From assembly GCF_963511525.1 (NCBI RefSeq), contig NZ_CAUPIY010000004.1:124001-188000 (forward strand): a stretch of DNA of 64,000 nt, read 5' to 3'. Position 1 is the stretch's first letter. Every line of letters starts with the position of its first letter. A program made the translations under genes and the position numbers. The stretch is from Mobiluncus sp963511525 (GTDB lineage Bacteria > Actinomycetota > Actinomycetes > Actinomycetales > Actinomycetaceae). This document shows, piece after piece, positions 7,411-15,447 of the stretch. Under the pieces are notes generated by a model. It had not been told where the DNA came from. It did not search any database and saw only the letters and a program-made list of their open reading frames with translations.

Positions 7411-9041
7411 GAGTTTTCCTTCTTTTGATGGCTGGTTTCAGCCAGTTGGTGCCCTGCCGAGGCGGCAGCAGCGCGGGGGGCGGTTTTTTCACCAGCAGAG
7501 TGGGTCGAGTTGGGTTTGGTTTCACCAGTCGGGGTGGGGCCGGCCCACGGGTCTTTGTTGTGCAGGTTGGTGCGGCGCCGGGCGCGAGCCTGGAACACGA
7601 TACCGAGCAGCTGCAACACAATCGGGGGCATCAGCGCGACCATGGTGATGAGTCCCAAACCGTCCTCCACCACGTCCGCAGTAGGTGTGCCAGCAGCCGC
7701 ACCTTGAGCAAAAGCCAGCACAAACGTAGTCAGCATCGGACCGGGCGCGACCCCGCCGCCGTCGAAAGCTAGCCCGCCGAACAGCTCTGAAGACACGAAC
7801 GTCAGCCCGACCGCCACCAGGTATCCTGGCAACAGCATATGCCACAGCTCTAAACTGGGTATCACCAGACGCAACGTAGACAACAGAACTGCCGAGCCCA
7901 CCCCTAGTGCCATCGCCGCCATCACCGCTGAAGCCCGCACCGAACCGGAAGTGACCTCCTGGACCTGCTCGGTCAGGACGTGCACCGCCGGTTCCGCCAA
8001 CACCGCCAGGAACCCCAGCGCAAAAGCGATACCCAGCAGCAGCGGCGCGTTGCCGCGCAGCGCCAAACTCACACCAATCGTGCGTCCCACGTCCATGAAC
8101 CCGCCATTTGCGCCGGTCAAGAAGAAAGTCAGACCCAAAAACGCCATGACGATACCCGCGATGACACTGCGGCGTACGGACTTGTGCAGTTTGAAAACCG
8201 TGACGTTCCCAATCAGGAACAGCGCCAGCAGCGGAGCGAGGGCGAGGCTGACACTGCGGGCTTCCATCGGAAAATGTTTCACCAGCGGTTCAAAGAGGTG
8301 GGTCGTGTCCGGAGTCAGGGTCGGTCCGGTGGTCGGCAGGGCGCCCAAGTGCAGCATGATAGACGTAATTTGCAGAGCCAAAACCGCCCCCACGCAAGCG
8401 ATTGCCACCAGCCCGAAGGCGTCCGCTTCGCTGCGTGCCGAATCGCGTTTCAAAGACGCCACCCCGGTAGCGAAAGCCAGCACGACCGGCACCGTCAACG
8501 GTCCGGTGGTGGCACCAGACGCATCGAAAGCAATCGCCAGATACTGCATGGGCGCCACCAGCGCCAACAGTGCCACCAGGCCATAAGACCCCAGCAGCAC
8601 CCAGCGCAGTTTCCAGCCGCGCAAAATCCGCACCATGCCCAGGCACAGCAACACCGCCAGCCCTGCGGAAACCACCATAATCAACAGGATTGAGGACACT
8701 ATCCCACTGGTTAGCGTGTTGACCTGCGCTGCATAGATGAGAATATCCGGTTCCGCCATGGTCAACAGGAAACCCAGCACGAAAGTGACTGTCATGACCA
8801 CCGTAATCCGTCCGGACTTCACCACAGTCGAAGACATAATTCGTCCGATAGGGGCGATACCGACCTCGACCCCCAGCAGGAACAGCGACAGTCCGGCGAT
8901 AACCGCGATGGCGCCCAGCCCGAAACGCGGCAGCAGCACGCCCGGCAGGGGAACTACTGTGAAATGCATCAGCACCACAACAGCAGCAATGGGTATGACC
9001 GACTTGGTCGTTTCCCAGAGCTTTGCGGTTAGGGTATTCAT
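7407..9041 (-). CDS. DUF1538 multi-pass membrane protein (first paralogue)
   Basis: 544 residues with about 14 hydrophobic segments arranged as two repeats. The repeat signatures are LSLFLLGVEVGIAPIGR and LTFFLTGANGGFMDVGRTIG, both followed by FVLGFLLTMAEPDILIYA or FALGFLAVLAEPAVHVL. This internal duplication is typical of DUF1538 permeases. The C-terminal 60 residues are hydrophilic. Substrate unknown. It directly abuts the tandem PII gene upstream and overlaps the PII gene downstream. The TGA/ATG overlaps and shared strand indicate one transcript. Confidence 0.87.
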   Translation of the reverse strand: MNTLTAKLWETTKSVIPIAAVVVLMHFTVVPLPGVLLPRFGLGAIAVIAGLSLFLLGVEVGIAPIGRIMSSTVVKSGRITVVMTVTFVLGFLLTMAEPDILIYAAQVNTLTSGIVSSILLIMVVSAGLAVLLCLGMVRILRGWKLRWVLLGSYGLVALLALVAPMQYLAIAFDASGATTGPLTVPVVLAFATGVASLKRDSARSEADAFGLVAIACVGAVLALQITSIMLHLGALPTTGPTLTPDTTHLFEPLVKHFPMEARSVSLALAPLLALFLIGNVTVFKLHKSVRRSVIAGIVMAFLGLTFFLTGANGGFMDVGRTIGVSLALRGNAPLLLGIAFALGFLAVLAEPAVHVLTEQVQEVTSGSVRASAVMAAMALGVGSAVLLSTLRLVIPSLELWHMLLPGYLVAVGLTFVSSELFGGLAFDGGGVAPGPMLTTFVLAFAQGAAAGTPTADVVEDGLGLITMVALMPPIVLQLLGIVFQARARRRTNLHNKDPWAGPTPTGETKPNSTHSAGEKTAPRAAAASAGHQLAETSHQKKENS

Positions 9042-9719
9042 CTAAGCTCCCTGGTAAAGTCCACTGACGGCGACCACGTTTTGGGTGAAAAGAATGCCGT
9101 GGTTGGGTTTATTCAAGTCGAGTCGCTGATCGATGGCCTCCTCTATTTGGGGGGCATTCTGGGCCGGGGCCAGCATAAACACAATGTCTTTTTCCGGTTC
9201 GATTTCCATGCCCAGCACCAGTTCGGTTTGGGCTACCCCCGAGCCGCGCCCAGCGATGATGGTGCCGCCGCGAGCCCCGACACTTTGCGCGGCTTCGACC
9301 ACGTCCTCGGCCCGACCGTGTTCCACGATGGTGGTGATGAGCTGCCACTGTGCCGGTTGTGCAGCGTGGTCAGCGGGGGGTTCGGGCCAGTGCTCGATGG
9401 CGGACGTTCCCGCGATACCCTCCATCTCAACCGCAAAAGCGATACCCCGGTTAGGTTTCTCGAAGTGGAAACGTTTTGCCAAGGCGTCCATCGCCGTTTT
9501 CGCGGTGGCGGTGTCCGCCCCCATGATGAGGACTTCTTTGCGGGAATCTATCACGCCGATAGCGTTGAGCCACTTGTTTTTGATGGTGCCGCGCCCCAGC
9601 ATCACCGTGGCGCCGCGAATCCCGTGTTTTTTCGCTTCGGCAATGATTTTGGAGGCCATCTGGTCATTGACCACAATGTAGAGCAGCACGGCGTCCTTGT
9701 GCCAGTCTTTCTCAAGCAT
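9042..9719 (-). CDS. Tandem PII-like protein (two PII domains fused)
   Basis: 225 residues made of two PII-like domains. The first (about 1-105) contains KDAVLLYIVVNDQMASKII and RGATVMLGRGTI; the second (about 125-225) contains ITTIVEHGRAEDVVEAAQS and RGGTIIAGRGSG. The second half closely resembles the single-domain PII protein at 7099-7410, including the Q-N-P-QI segment. It overlaps the upstream DUF1538 gene by 8 bases and is followed immediately by the second DUF1538 gene. A sensory subunit for both membrane proteins is a reasonable inference. Confidence 0.85.
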   Translation of the reverse strand: MLEKDWHKDAVLLYIVVNDQMASKIIAEAKKHGIRGATVMLGRGTIKNKWLNAIGVIDSRKEVLIMGADTATAKTAMDALAKRFHFEKPNRGIAFAVEMEGIAGTSAIEHWPEPPADHAAQPAQWQLITTIVEHGRAEDVVEAAQSVGARGGTIIAGRGSGVAQTELVLGMEIEPEKDIVFMLAPAQNAPQIEEAIDQRLDLNKPNHGILFTQNVVAVSGLYQGA

Positions 9720-10929
9720 GGGAAACCTTCCTTGTCTTAGAAGAATATATTAGTCCGAGAATTTGGATAGCAATCAGCGGTGTCATAGCTACCGTCGCGA
9801 TTACCCCCAGTCCGTCCACCACCACGTTTGCTCCCGGTGTACCGGCCGCCGCGCCTTGGGCGAAAGCCAGCACGAAAGTGGCGGTCATCGGTCCGGACGC
9901 CACTGCCAGCAGCAGGGCGGGGGGTTGGTTTGCGGCCAGCGTTTCGCCGATGGCGCGACCCACGTCCATGAAGCCCGCGTTGACTCCGGTGAGGAAAATG
10001 ACCAGTCCTACATAGGAAAACACCAGACCCCAGATAATACGGCGCAGTTTTGCTGCGGTCAGGGGGATAAACTTTGCCAGGGCGCCCACTACGAAGGCGG
10101 TGAGGATTGGAGCTAATCCGAGCGCTACGTCACGAATCTGGCGGGGGGCCTCTTGCGACAACGCCGCCACGGGGCTGAGATCCAGCACTTCCGGGGCAGG
10201 AATGTCACGCGGAATCTCACCTAGCTGAAAAACGACGGCGGTAACTAACACCGCCAAAATTGCTCCCGCGGAAGCAATCCCCACCAGCCCAAACGCATCG
10301 GCCTCACCGCTGCGGGAGTCCTTTTTCATCGCGGACACCCCCGCCGCCATCGCCAAGATGAATGGCACGGTCAACGCCCCGGTGGTGGCTCCTGAGGCAT
10401 CGAAAGAAATCGCGAGGTACTCGGTAGGGGCAAAGAATCCCAGAACCGCCACTAAAACGTAGGCTCCCAGGAGGATAAATTTCAGGGAGATAGAGCGGAT
10501 AATGCGCACCATTCCGATGGTCAGGAGCACCGCTATGCCCAGGCTCACCACCAGCACCAAGAAGAGCTTGCCCAGCATTCCGTCGGTGATTTCCTCCACT
10601 TGACCGCCGTAAATATGCAGGTCAGGCTCCGCTACCGAGATGAACAGGCCCAGCACAAAAGTTGCCGATATCACGACCGCGAGCCTGCCGGAACGGGCGA
10701 TGGCGTGCCCCAGCAGCTGGCCGATGGGGGTCAGGCCAATATCCACTCCCAGCAGGAAGATCGCCAGGCCAACGATAATGGCCAGCGTGCCCCAGGCAAA
10801 ACGTGCCGGCAACGAACCTTCCAGGGGGACCAAAGTGAGTGCCAAAACCACGACAATCCCCACGATTGGCGCCTCAGAGAACAGCGTCTCTTTTAGCTTT
10901 CGTAGCGGAGCAGAAAAATCAGCAAGCAA
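9712..10929 (-). CDS. DUF1538 multi-pass membrane protein (second paralogue), first gene of the operon
   Basis: 405 residues; the paralogue of the protein at 7407-9041. It shares LAIFLLGVDIGLTPIG, FVLGLFISVAEPDLHIYGGQV, AISFDASGATTGALTVPFI and LTGVNAGFMDVGRAIG. It is about 140 residues shorter: it lacks the segment corresponding to the second EPAVHVL region and the hydrophilic tail, jumping to ASGPMTATFVLAFAQGAAAGTPGANVVVDGLG. The start is TTG 10929, chosen for the strong GGAGGAGCC ribosome site 4 bases before it. The transcript presumably begins in the repeat-bearing gap upstream. Confidence 0.85.
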   Translation of the reverse strand: MLADFSAPLRKLKETLFSEAPIVGIVVVLALTLVPLEGSLPARFAWGTLAIIVGLAIFLLGVDIGLTPIGQLLGHAIARSGRLAVVISATFVLGLFISVAEPDLHIYGGQVEEITDGMLGKLFLVLVVSLGIAVLLTIGMVRIIRSISLKFILLGAYVLVAVLGFFAPTEYLAISFDASGATTGALTVPFILAMAAGVSAMKKDSRSGEADAFGLVGIASAGAILAVLVTAVVFQLGEIPRDIPAPEVLDLSPVAALSQEAPRQIRDVALGLAPILTAFVVGALAKFIPLTAAKLRRIIWGLVFSYVGLVIFLTGVNAGFMDVGRAIGETLAANQPPALLLAVASGPMTATFVLAFAQGAAAGTPGANVVVDGLGVIATVAMTPLIAIQILGLIYSSKTRKVSHA

Positions 10930-11018
10930 TTTGGCTCCTCCATAGGGGCGGTTTTATGCCAGTTTATCAAGTTGTCGAGCCAGAAAGTACCGCGCCGGTT
11001 GCGCAAGTGAGCCCTGCC

Positions 11019-11163
11019 GCGAGGTCTGGCGGCGTTCGGGGGGATGCCTCTCAGTCGCAGAAATGGGGTCCCGTTCTGTTTTTCTAAGCGGGCAAGCCGC
11101 TAAGAAAAACTACGAACACCCATATGCTCCTTCGAGGTCCCCCCTCCACCACCGCCCTCGCGT
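11019..11163 (+). repeat. Modular hairpin repeat A, copy 1 (short form)
   Basis: Shares long near-identical blocks with 44780-45049 (same strand) and 12553-12762 (opposite strand): GGGATGCCTCTCAGTCGCAG at one end and CATATGCTCCTTCGAGGTCC near the other. This copy lacks an internal module of roughly 100 bases that the other two have. It contains the TTTCTAAGCGG...CCGCTAAGAAA hairpin. It lies between the DUF1538 operon and ispD. Confidence 0.85.
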
Positions 11164-11178
11164 AAAACCGGTCCGTCT

Positions 11179-11260
11179 TGCATGAACGACCGATTTCACT
11201 CCGATAAGTGCCGGCTCTACACAGCTAGAATCTCGCTTACCTGCGGGTTCGGAAAACCAA
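11179..11260 (+). repeat. Diverged intergenic repeat, copy 2 (partner at 2290-2395)
   Basis: Contains GACCGATTTCACT, TTACCTGCGG and CGGAAAACC in the same order as in the rlmB-cysS gap. Similarity is patchy. No coding content was recognised. Confidence 0.4.
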
Positions 11261-11394
11261 CACTCAGCAGGGACGCCAATTCTGGGTTGAAATTGGTTGT
11301 TAGTGCAACTACTCGGAAACTAAGGAATGCTACGTACCCGAGCAGCACCGAAATCAAGATTCAAACACCAGGATTCGGGCAGCCGGGCGGGGCG

Positions 11395-11510
11395 GGGAGC
11401 GTTGGGGGCGACTCAGCGAGAGGCTGGGGGGTGAGCGTTTTGCGACAATAGTCGCGCAAAACGCGAGGGGGTCCTCCCCCTTCCGCCTCTCGCGAGCGCC
11501 CCCGAGCGAG
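11395..11510 (+). repeat. Structured repeat B, copy 1
   Basis: About 116 bases, nearly identical to 45286-45410. It folds on paper as a branched structure. An outer stem pairs GCGAGAGGC with GCCTCTCGC, extended by GGGGGCG with CGCCCCC. An inner hairpin pairs GCGTTTTGCG with CGCAAAACGC, and a second pairs GAGGGGG with CCCCCTT. It lies about 155 bases before ispD; the other copy lies about 85 bases before ychF. Confidence 0.85.
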
Positions 11511-11580
11511 TGCCCCGCACCCAAAACAACAAACAGCCCCTAAATTCCTCGAAAACCGAGAATAAAACCTATTTAAACGG

Positions 11581-11608
11581 CTCGGTGTGCCATATATGGC
11601 ACACCGAG
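11581..11608. promoter_or_regulatory. Perfect 28-base palindrome upstream of ispD
   Basis: CTCGGTGTGCCATA joins its exact reverse complement with no spacer, 59 bases before the ispD start. A weaker relative (TGTCCCATTGATGGCACA) lies at 12466-12483, just after ispD. It could be an operator or a cruciform/terminator element. Confidence 0.6.
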
Positions 11609-11666
11609 GCAAATTAATAGGATTTACACCGAAACCAGGGGAAAATTTTGGGGGTAAATTGGCAGG

Positions 11667-12392
11667 GTGAGACTTTTTGTGGTGCTGACTGCGGCGGGGT
11701 CGGGAACTCGACTCGGCTGTGATATGCCCAAAGCGCTGGTTCCCGTGGCGGGACACCCGTTGCTGGAGTGGGCTTTACAAGGTCTACCCAGCTGTGATTT
11801 TGTGGTTGTCAGCGCTCCGTTGGAGCAGCTCGACCGTTTTCAATCGGTGGTTTCCGGTTGTGACTTCCCAGCTGCGGTTGTTCCCGGTGGCTCTTCGCGA
11901 CAAGGTTCAGTAGCAGCAGCCCTCAAAACGCTGGTAAACATGGTTGACCCGGTGCAAGACGATGACCTGGTCCTGGTTCATGACGCGGCCCGGCCTTTCA
12001 CTCCCCCCGCTGTGTTTGACCGCGTAGTTTCGGCTTTACAGAATGGCCATCGGGCTGTTGTTCCTGCCCTGCCCGTCACCGACACAATCAAGGTCATAGC
12101 TCCGCGGACCCGTCCCGACGAGCCTGTCGAGGTCGTCACCGCCACCCCGAACCGCGCAACTTTGCGAGCCGTACAGACTCCACAAGGCTTTTTCCTGCAC
12201 GAATTGGCAGCGCTGCACCAGCGTTTTGCCGAACGCTCGCTCGCGGAGTCCACGTCTTTCTCCGATGATGCAGCGCTCTACGAAGCCGCAAACCTGCCAG
12301 TCGTGACCGTAGAGGGCGATCGCTTAGCCTACAAAATCACCACACCCGCTGACCTGGCTCTCGCCGAATCCCAGCATTCCCCGCACCACTAA
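11667..12392 (+). CDS. ispD: 2-C-methyl-D-erythritol 4-phosphate cytidylyltransferase
   Basis: 241 residues; makes CDP-ME in the non-mevalonate isoprenoid pathway, which ispH (43739) completes. Motifs: LTAAGSGTRLG with a downstream lysine (MPKALVPVAGHPLLEWAL) for CTP binding, VLVHDAARPFTP, VQTPQGF, and the C-terminal DRLAYKITTPADLALAE. The start is GTG 11667, which gives the canonical N-terminus; a GGGGGT site precedes it. ispF, commonly adjacent or fused, is not in this window. The gene is bracketed by repeat A copies in opposite orientation. Confidence 0.95.
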   Translation: MRLFVVLTAAGSGTRLGCDMPKALVPVAGHPLLEWALQGLPSCDFVVVSAPLEQLDRFQSVVSGCDFPAAVVPGGSSRQGSVAAALKTLVNMVDPVQDDDLVLVHDAARPFTPPAVFDRVVSALQNGHRAVVPALPVTDTIKVIAPRTRPDEPVEVVTATPNRATLRAVQTPQGFFLHELAALHQRFAERSLAESTSFSDDAALYEAANLPVVTVEGDRLAYKITTPADLALAESQHSPHH

Positions 12393-12465
12393 CGTCCCAG
12401 ATTTTTCCTGAGCCGCAACAATAACTCACGATTTCTAGACAATAGATACTATTTGCACACCTTGA

Positions 12466-12483
12466 TGTCCCATTGATGGCACA
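12466..12483. promoter_or_regulatory. Imperfect palindrome related to the one at 11581-11608
   Basis: TGTCCCATTGATGGCACA resembles the centre of the upstream palindrome (TGTGCCATATATGGCACA). It sits about 75 bases after the ispD stop. Function unknown. Confidence 0.35.
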
Positions 12484-12552
12484 CTATGCAGTTCTGAGAG
12501 GTAAACAGGATTGTCCGGGGTACCCTCGATATTTTGGTCGTAAGAGGTCCCG

Positions 12553-12762
12553 TGGTGGAGGGGGGACCTCGAAGGAGCATATGGGTGTTCGTAGTTTTTC
12601 TTAGCGGCTTGCCCGCTTAGAAAAACAGAACGGGAGACCACCGCGACGCAGACTTTGGCAGCGCAAGCTCGCTTGCATTGCCAAAGTCCAGGAAGCGGTA
12701 CGGAAAGCGCAGCTTTCCAAGTATTTCTGCGACTGAGAGGCATCCCCCCGACGCCGCACGGA
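12553..12762 (-). repeat. Modular hairpin repeat A, copy 2 (inverted)
   Basis: Reverse-strand copy of the element at 11019-11163 and 44780-45049. It carries the internal module absent from copy 1: GGAAAG...CTTTCC, and a long hairpin beginning ACTTTGGCA and ending TGCCAAAGT. It lacks the short module present only in the 45-kb copy. With copy 1 it brackets ispD as an inverted pair. Confidence 0.85.
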
Positions 12763-12860
12763 CCGACCTAGCGAGCAACAACCCGATTGAGCAACGAACA
12801 CCCTAGATAACACGAGAAAACTTAACAAATCCCTAACGTAAAACCGGTAGGTTAACAGTG

Positions 12861-13011
12861 AAGTCATCAAAGGGGAGAAACAATGCCAAAACCAGGCGGA
12901 TTCATCCAAAAGTTAACATGGTGCATGGGGGCGCGATGGCAGCGCGAAGCGCAAGAGCCATCGCGGGCCGGGCGCGAAGGCGTCAAAAAACGGTCCGGGG
13001 AACCGTTTTAG
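12861..13011 (+). pseudogene. Truncated 5' end of an MFS (UMF1-type) paralogue
   Basis: ATG 12883 opens with MPKPGGFIQKLTWCM, nearly the same as the first 15 residues of the intact transporter that starts at 13037 (MVKEGGFLQKLTWCM), with a matching ribosome-site region (AGGGGAGAAACA against AAAGGGAAAACA). The similarity then stops; 27 unrelated codons follow, including a GCGATGGC...GCCATCGC hairpin, before a stop at 13011. It is most simply a relic of a tandem duplicate whose body was lost. It could still act as a short leader peptide. Confidence 0.6.
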
Positions 13012-13036
13012 CCGCAGCTCCTTGAAAGGGAAAACA

Positions 13037-14611
13037 ATGGTAAAAGAAGGCGGATTTCTTCAAAAACTAACCTGGTGCATGTGGGACGCCGGCGGCGCCT
13101 CTGTCAACGCGGTCGCGACGACTTTCGTGTTCACGGTTTACTTGACCGGCTCGGCTTTCGGCAACCAAACCGCCTCCTCACAAGCCGTTTCGACCGGCAT
13201 GACCATCGCGGGGATTATCGTGGCGCTGACCGCCCCCATCACCGGGCAACGCGCGGATCGGCGCGGCAAAGGGACGTTTTGGCTAGGGGTCTTTTCGGTA
13301 ATCATCATCGCTTGCTTGGCGGCGATGTTCTTTGTGGCGCCGCACCCGAACTTCCTGTGGCTGGGCGTGGGCCTGCTGGCGTTGATGACCATGTTCTTCG
13401 AGTTCGCCACCGTGAACTACTACGCCATGCTGACCCGGATTTCCAACGCCGACAACATCGGAAAAATCAGCGGTATCGGCTGGGCCAGCGGGTATTTCGG
13501 CGGAATCGTCCTGTTGATGTTCCTGAACTTCGGTTTCATCTCGGAAAATAACTTCACCGGCTTGGACACCGCAAACGGTATGGGGGTGCGAGTCGCGATG
13601 CTGGTCGCGGCCGCGTGGTCGCTGATTTTCTTTGTACCGGTGCTGTTTACCGTGCGCGGGCGAGTCGTGCCGGGCAGCGAAAACCTGCCTCACGAGTCAA
13701 TTTTCACCTCCTACAAAAAGCTGTTCCAAACCATCGCCTGGCTGTTTCGCAACGCCCCAAACGTGTTGTACTTCCTGATTGCCTCCGCGATTTTCCGCGA
13801 CGGACTGTCCGGCGTCTTTACCTTCGGCGGCATCATCGCCGCGGTGACCTTCGGTTTCTCTCCGGGGGAAGTCATTATTTTCGCGGTCGTCGCCAACGTC
13901 GCGGCCGGCATCGCCACGACGCTGATGGGCTTCTTTGACGACAAAATCGGCCCCAAGAAAGTCATGATTTTCTCCCTCATCATGCTGGTAGCCTGCTGTT
14001 TGGGGGTTTTCGCGCTGCACGCCCAAGGCAAAATCATCATGTGGACGATCGGGCTGTTCATGACGCTGTGGGTCGGCCCTGCCCAGTCGGCTTCCCGTTC
14101 TTTCCTGGCACGGCGCATTCCCGAGGGCCACGAGGGCGAGGTGTTCGGGCTCTACCAGACGACGGGTCGCTCGGTGACGTGGCTGGCTCCCCTGATGTTT
14201 ACCCTGTTCATCAGCCTCGGCCAGCACTTCACCCCGTTCATTCCGCCCGCTTTGCTGTCTGTGACGACGGGTCCGGGCGGCCCGATGATGGCGATTCACG
14301 CGCAGGCTCAGTACTGGGGCATCCTCGGGATTGGCCTGGTGCTGCTGGTGGGGTTGCTGATGCTGCTGCCGGTGCGTGAGGATCACATGGTTCTGCGGCG
14401 GGCGACCGAGGCCGCACCTCACGATTCCGCTTCTGACGCAGTTTCGGGCGACCCCACAAGTCTTGAGGGGGACGTTTCCGTGACTGTTTCGCCCTCCAGC
14501 CCCGGCCAGCCGGTCAAATTCCCGGCGGAAACGCCAACGGAGGACTTCTCACCTGAAACTCCCCCGCCCAGTGCGCCAGACCCCACACAACCCCTCGGAG
14601 GTGCCCAATGA
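13037..14611 (+). CDS. MFS transporter, UMF1/Atg22-like family
   Basis: 524 residues, 12 predicted membrane segments. The N-terminus LTWCMWDAGGASVNAVATTFVF is characteristic of UMF1/Atg22-type MFS proteins; the loop 2-3 motif is ITGQRADRRGKG; a second DDKIGPKK loop lies mid-protein. The C-terminal 70 residues are a hydrophilic Pro/Ser-rich tail. Substrate unknown; family members export amino acids in fungi. ATG 13037 follows AAAGGGAAAAC. Its stop overlaps the downstream lipoprotein start by 4 bases. A broken copy of its 5' end lies immediately upstream. Confidence 0.85.
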   Translation: MVKEGGFLQKLTWCMWDAGGASVNAVATTFVFTVYLTGSAFGNQTASSQAVSTGMTIAGIIVALTAPITGQRADRRGKGTFWLGVFSVIIIACLAAMFFVAPHPNFLWLGVGLLALMTMFFEFATVNYYAMLTRISNADNIGKISGIGWASGYFGGIVLLMFLNFGFISENNFTGLDTANGMGVRVAMLVAAAWSLIFFVPVLFTVRGRVVPGSENLPHESIFTSYKKLFQTIAWLFRNAPNVLYFLIASAIFRDGLSGVFTFGGIIAAVTFGFSPGEVIIFAVVANVAAGIATTLMGFFDDKIGPKKVMIFSLIMLVACCLGVFALHAQGKIIMWTIGLFMTLWVGPAQSASRSFLARRIPEGHEGEVFGLYQTTGRSVTWLAPLMFTLFISLGQHFTPFIPPALLSVTTGPGGPMMAIHAQAQYWGILGIGLVLLVGLLMLLPVREDHMVLRRATEAAPHDSASDAVSGDPTSLEGDVSVTVSPSSPGQPVKFPAETPTEDFSPETPPPSAPDPTQPLGGAQ

Positions 14612-15330
14612 AACGCCGCTTTATCTCCATAATCGCCGCGGCCGGTCTGGTGACGCTGAGCCTGACCGGGTGCGCCTCAGATCAAAGCAAAGTCGACGCG
14701 AAACCGGCGCCCGGTTCTCCTGACATCGGCGCGACGGCCGCCATTTTCGCCGACCTGAAACTGGCGGGGCACTCGCTCACGCCGTTCAACGAGGACGAAT
14801 CCACCCAGCTGCGCCAACAGGTTGACCTGGCCGGGGATCAGGTGCGGGACCTGAAAAACCCGGCGGGACTGGAGTTTGAGCCCGCCGGTTCCGGCTGCCA
14901 AGCCATGATGCGCAATTCTTTCAACCTTCCCCTGCTGCACTGGCCCTCCCTGGCGGCCCAAGCGCCTGACGGACAGGCGGCAGCTCAGGTGTTCCTGGCC
15001 CCCTCCGAGCAGGATGTGCGGTCGATGATTGACGACCTCAACACCATGGTCAGGAACTGCGAGGAAGTAACGGTGAGCGCCCCGACCGGCACCGTTAAAA
15101 TGACCCTCAAAGCGAACGACCCTGTGGTGTCTTGTACGAATGGCTACCGCCAAACCGTGACAAGCAACCAGGTCAGCCAAACTTTGGACGTGTGTTACGT
15201 CCCGCATGACAACGCGGTTTTGGCGCTGTCCCTGGTGGATTCCACGGATACCGCTCAGGGCATAGCGCAGGATTTAGAGGATTTCTCGTCGCGTTTCTAT
15301 GCACGGCTGGCCCCGCTGTACACCGAGTAG
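14608..15330 (+). CDS. Lipoprotein of unknown function
   Basis: 240 residues with a lipoprotein signal peptide (MKRRFISIIAAAGLVTLSLTGC, lipobox LTGC near residue 22). The mature part is mixed alpha/beta with four further cysteines (GCQAMM, NCEEV, VSCTNG, DVCYV) that could form two disulfides. No family is recognised. Translational overlap with the MFS gene suggests the two act together at the membrane. Confidence 0.75.
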   Translation: MKRRFISIIAAAGLVTLSLTGCASDQSKVDAKPAPGSPDIGATAAIFADLKLAGHSLTPFNEDESTQLRQQVDLAGDQVRDLKNPAGLEFEPAGSGCQAMMRNSFNLPLLHWPSLAAQAPDGQAAAQVFLAPSEQDVRSMIDDLNTMVRNCEEVTVSAPTGTVKMTLKANDPVVSCTNGYRQTVTSNQVSQTLDVCYVPHDNAVLALSLVDSTDTAQGIAQDLEDFSSRFYARLAPLYTE

Positions 15331-15447
15331 TCCCTCGCATCCGCCCTAGCACGCCACCCGGCACCCGCAGCCCGTCTCAACGGCGTTGCCCGATGAGCGC
15401 AGTTGCGCGATGTCAGCGGGCGCGCGGCTGAGGAATATACTGACCAT

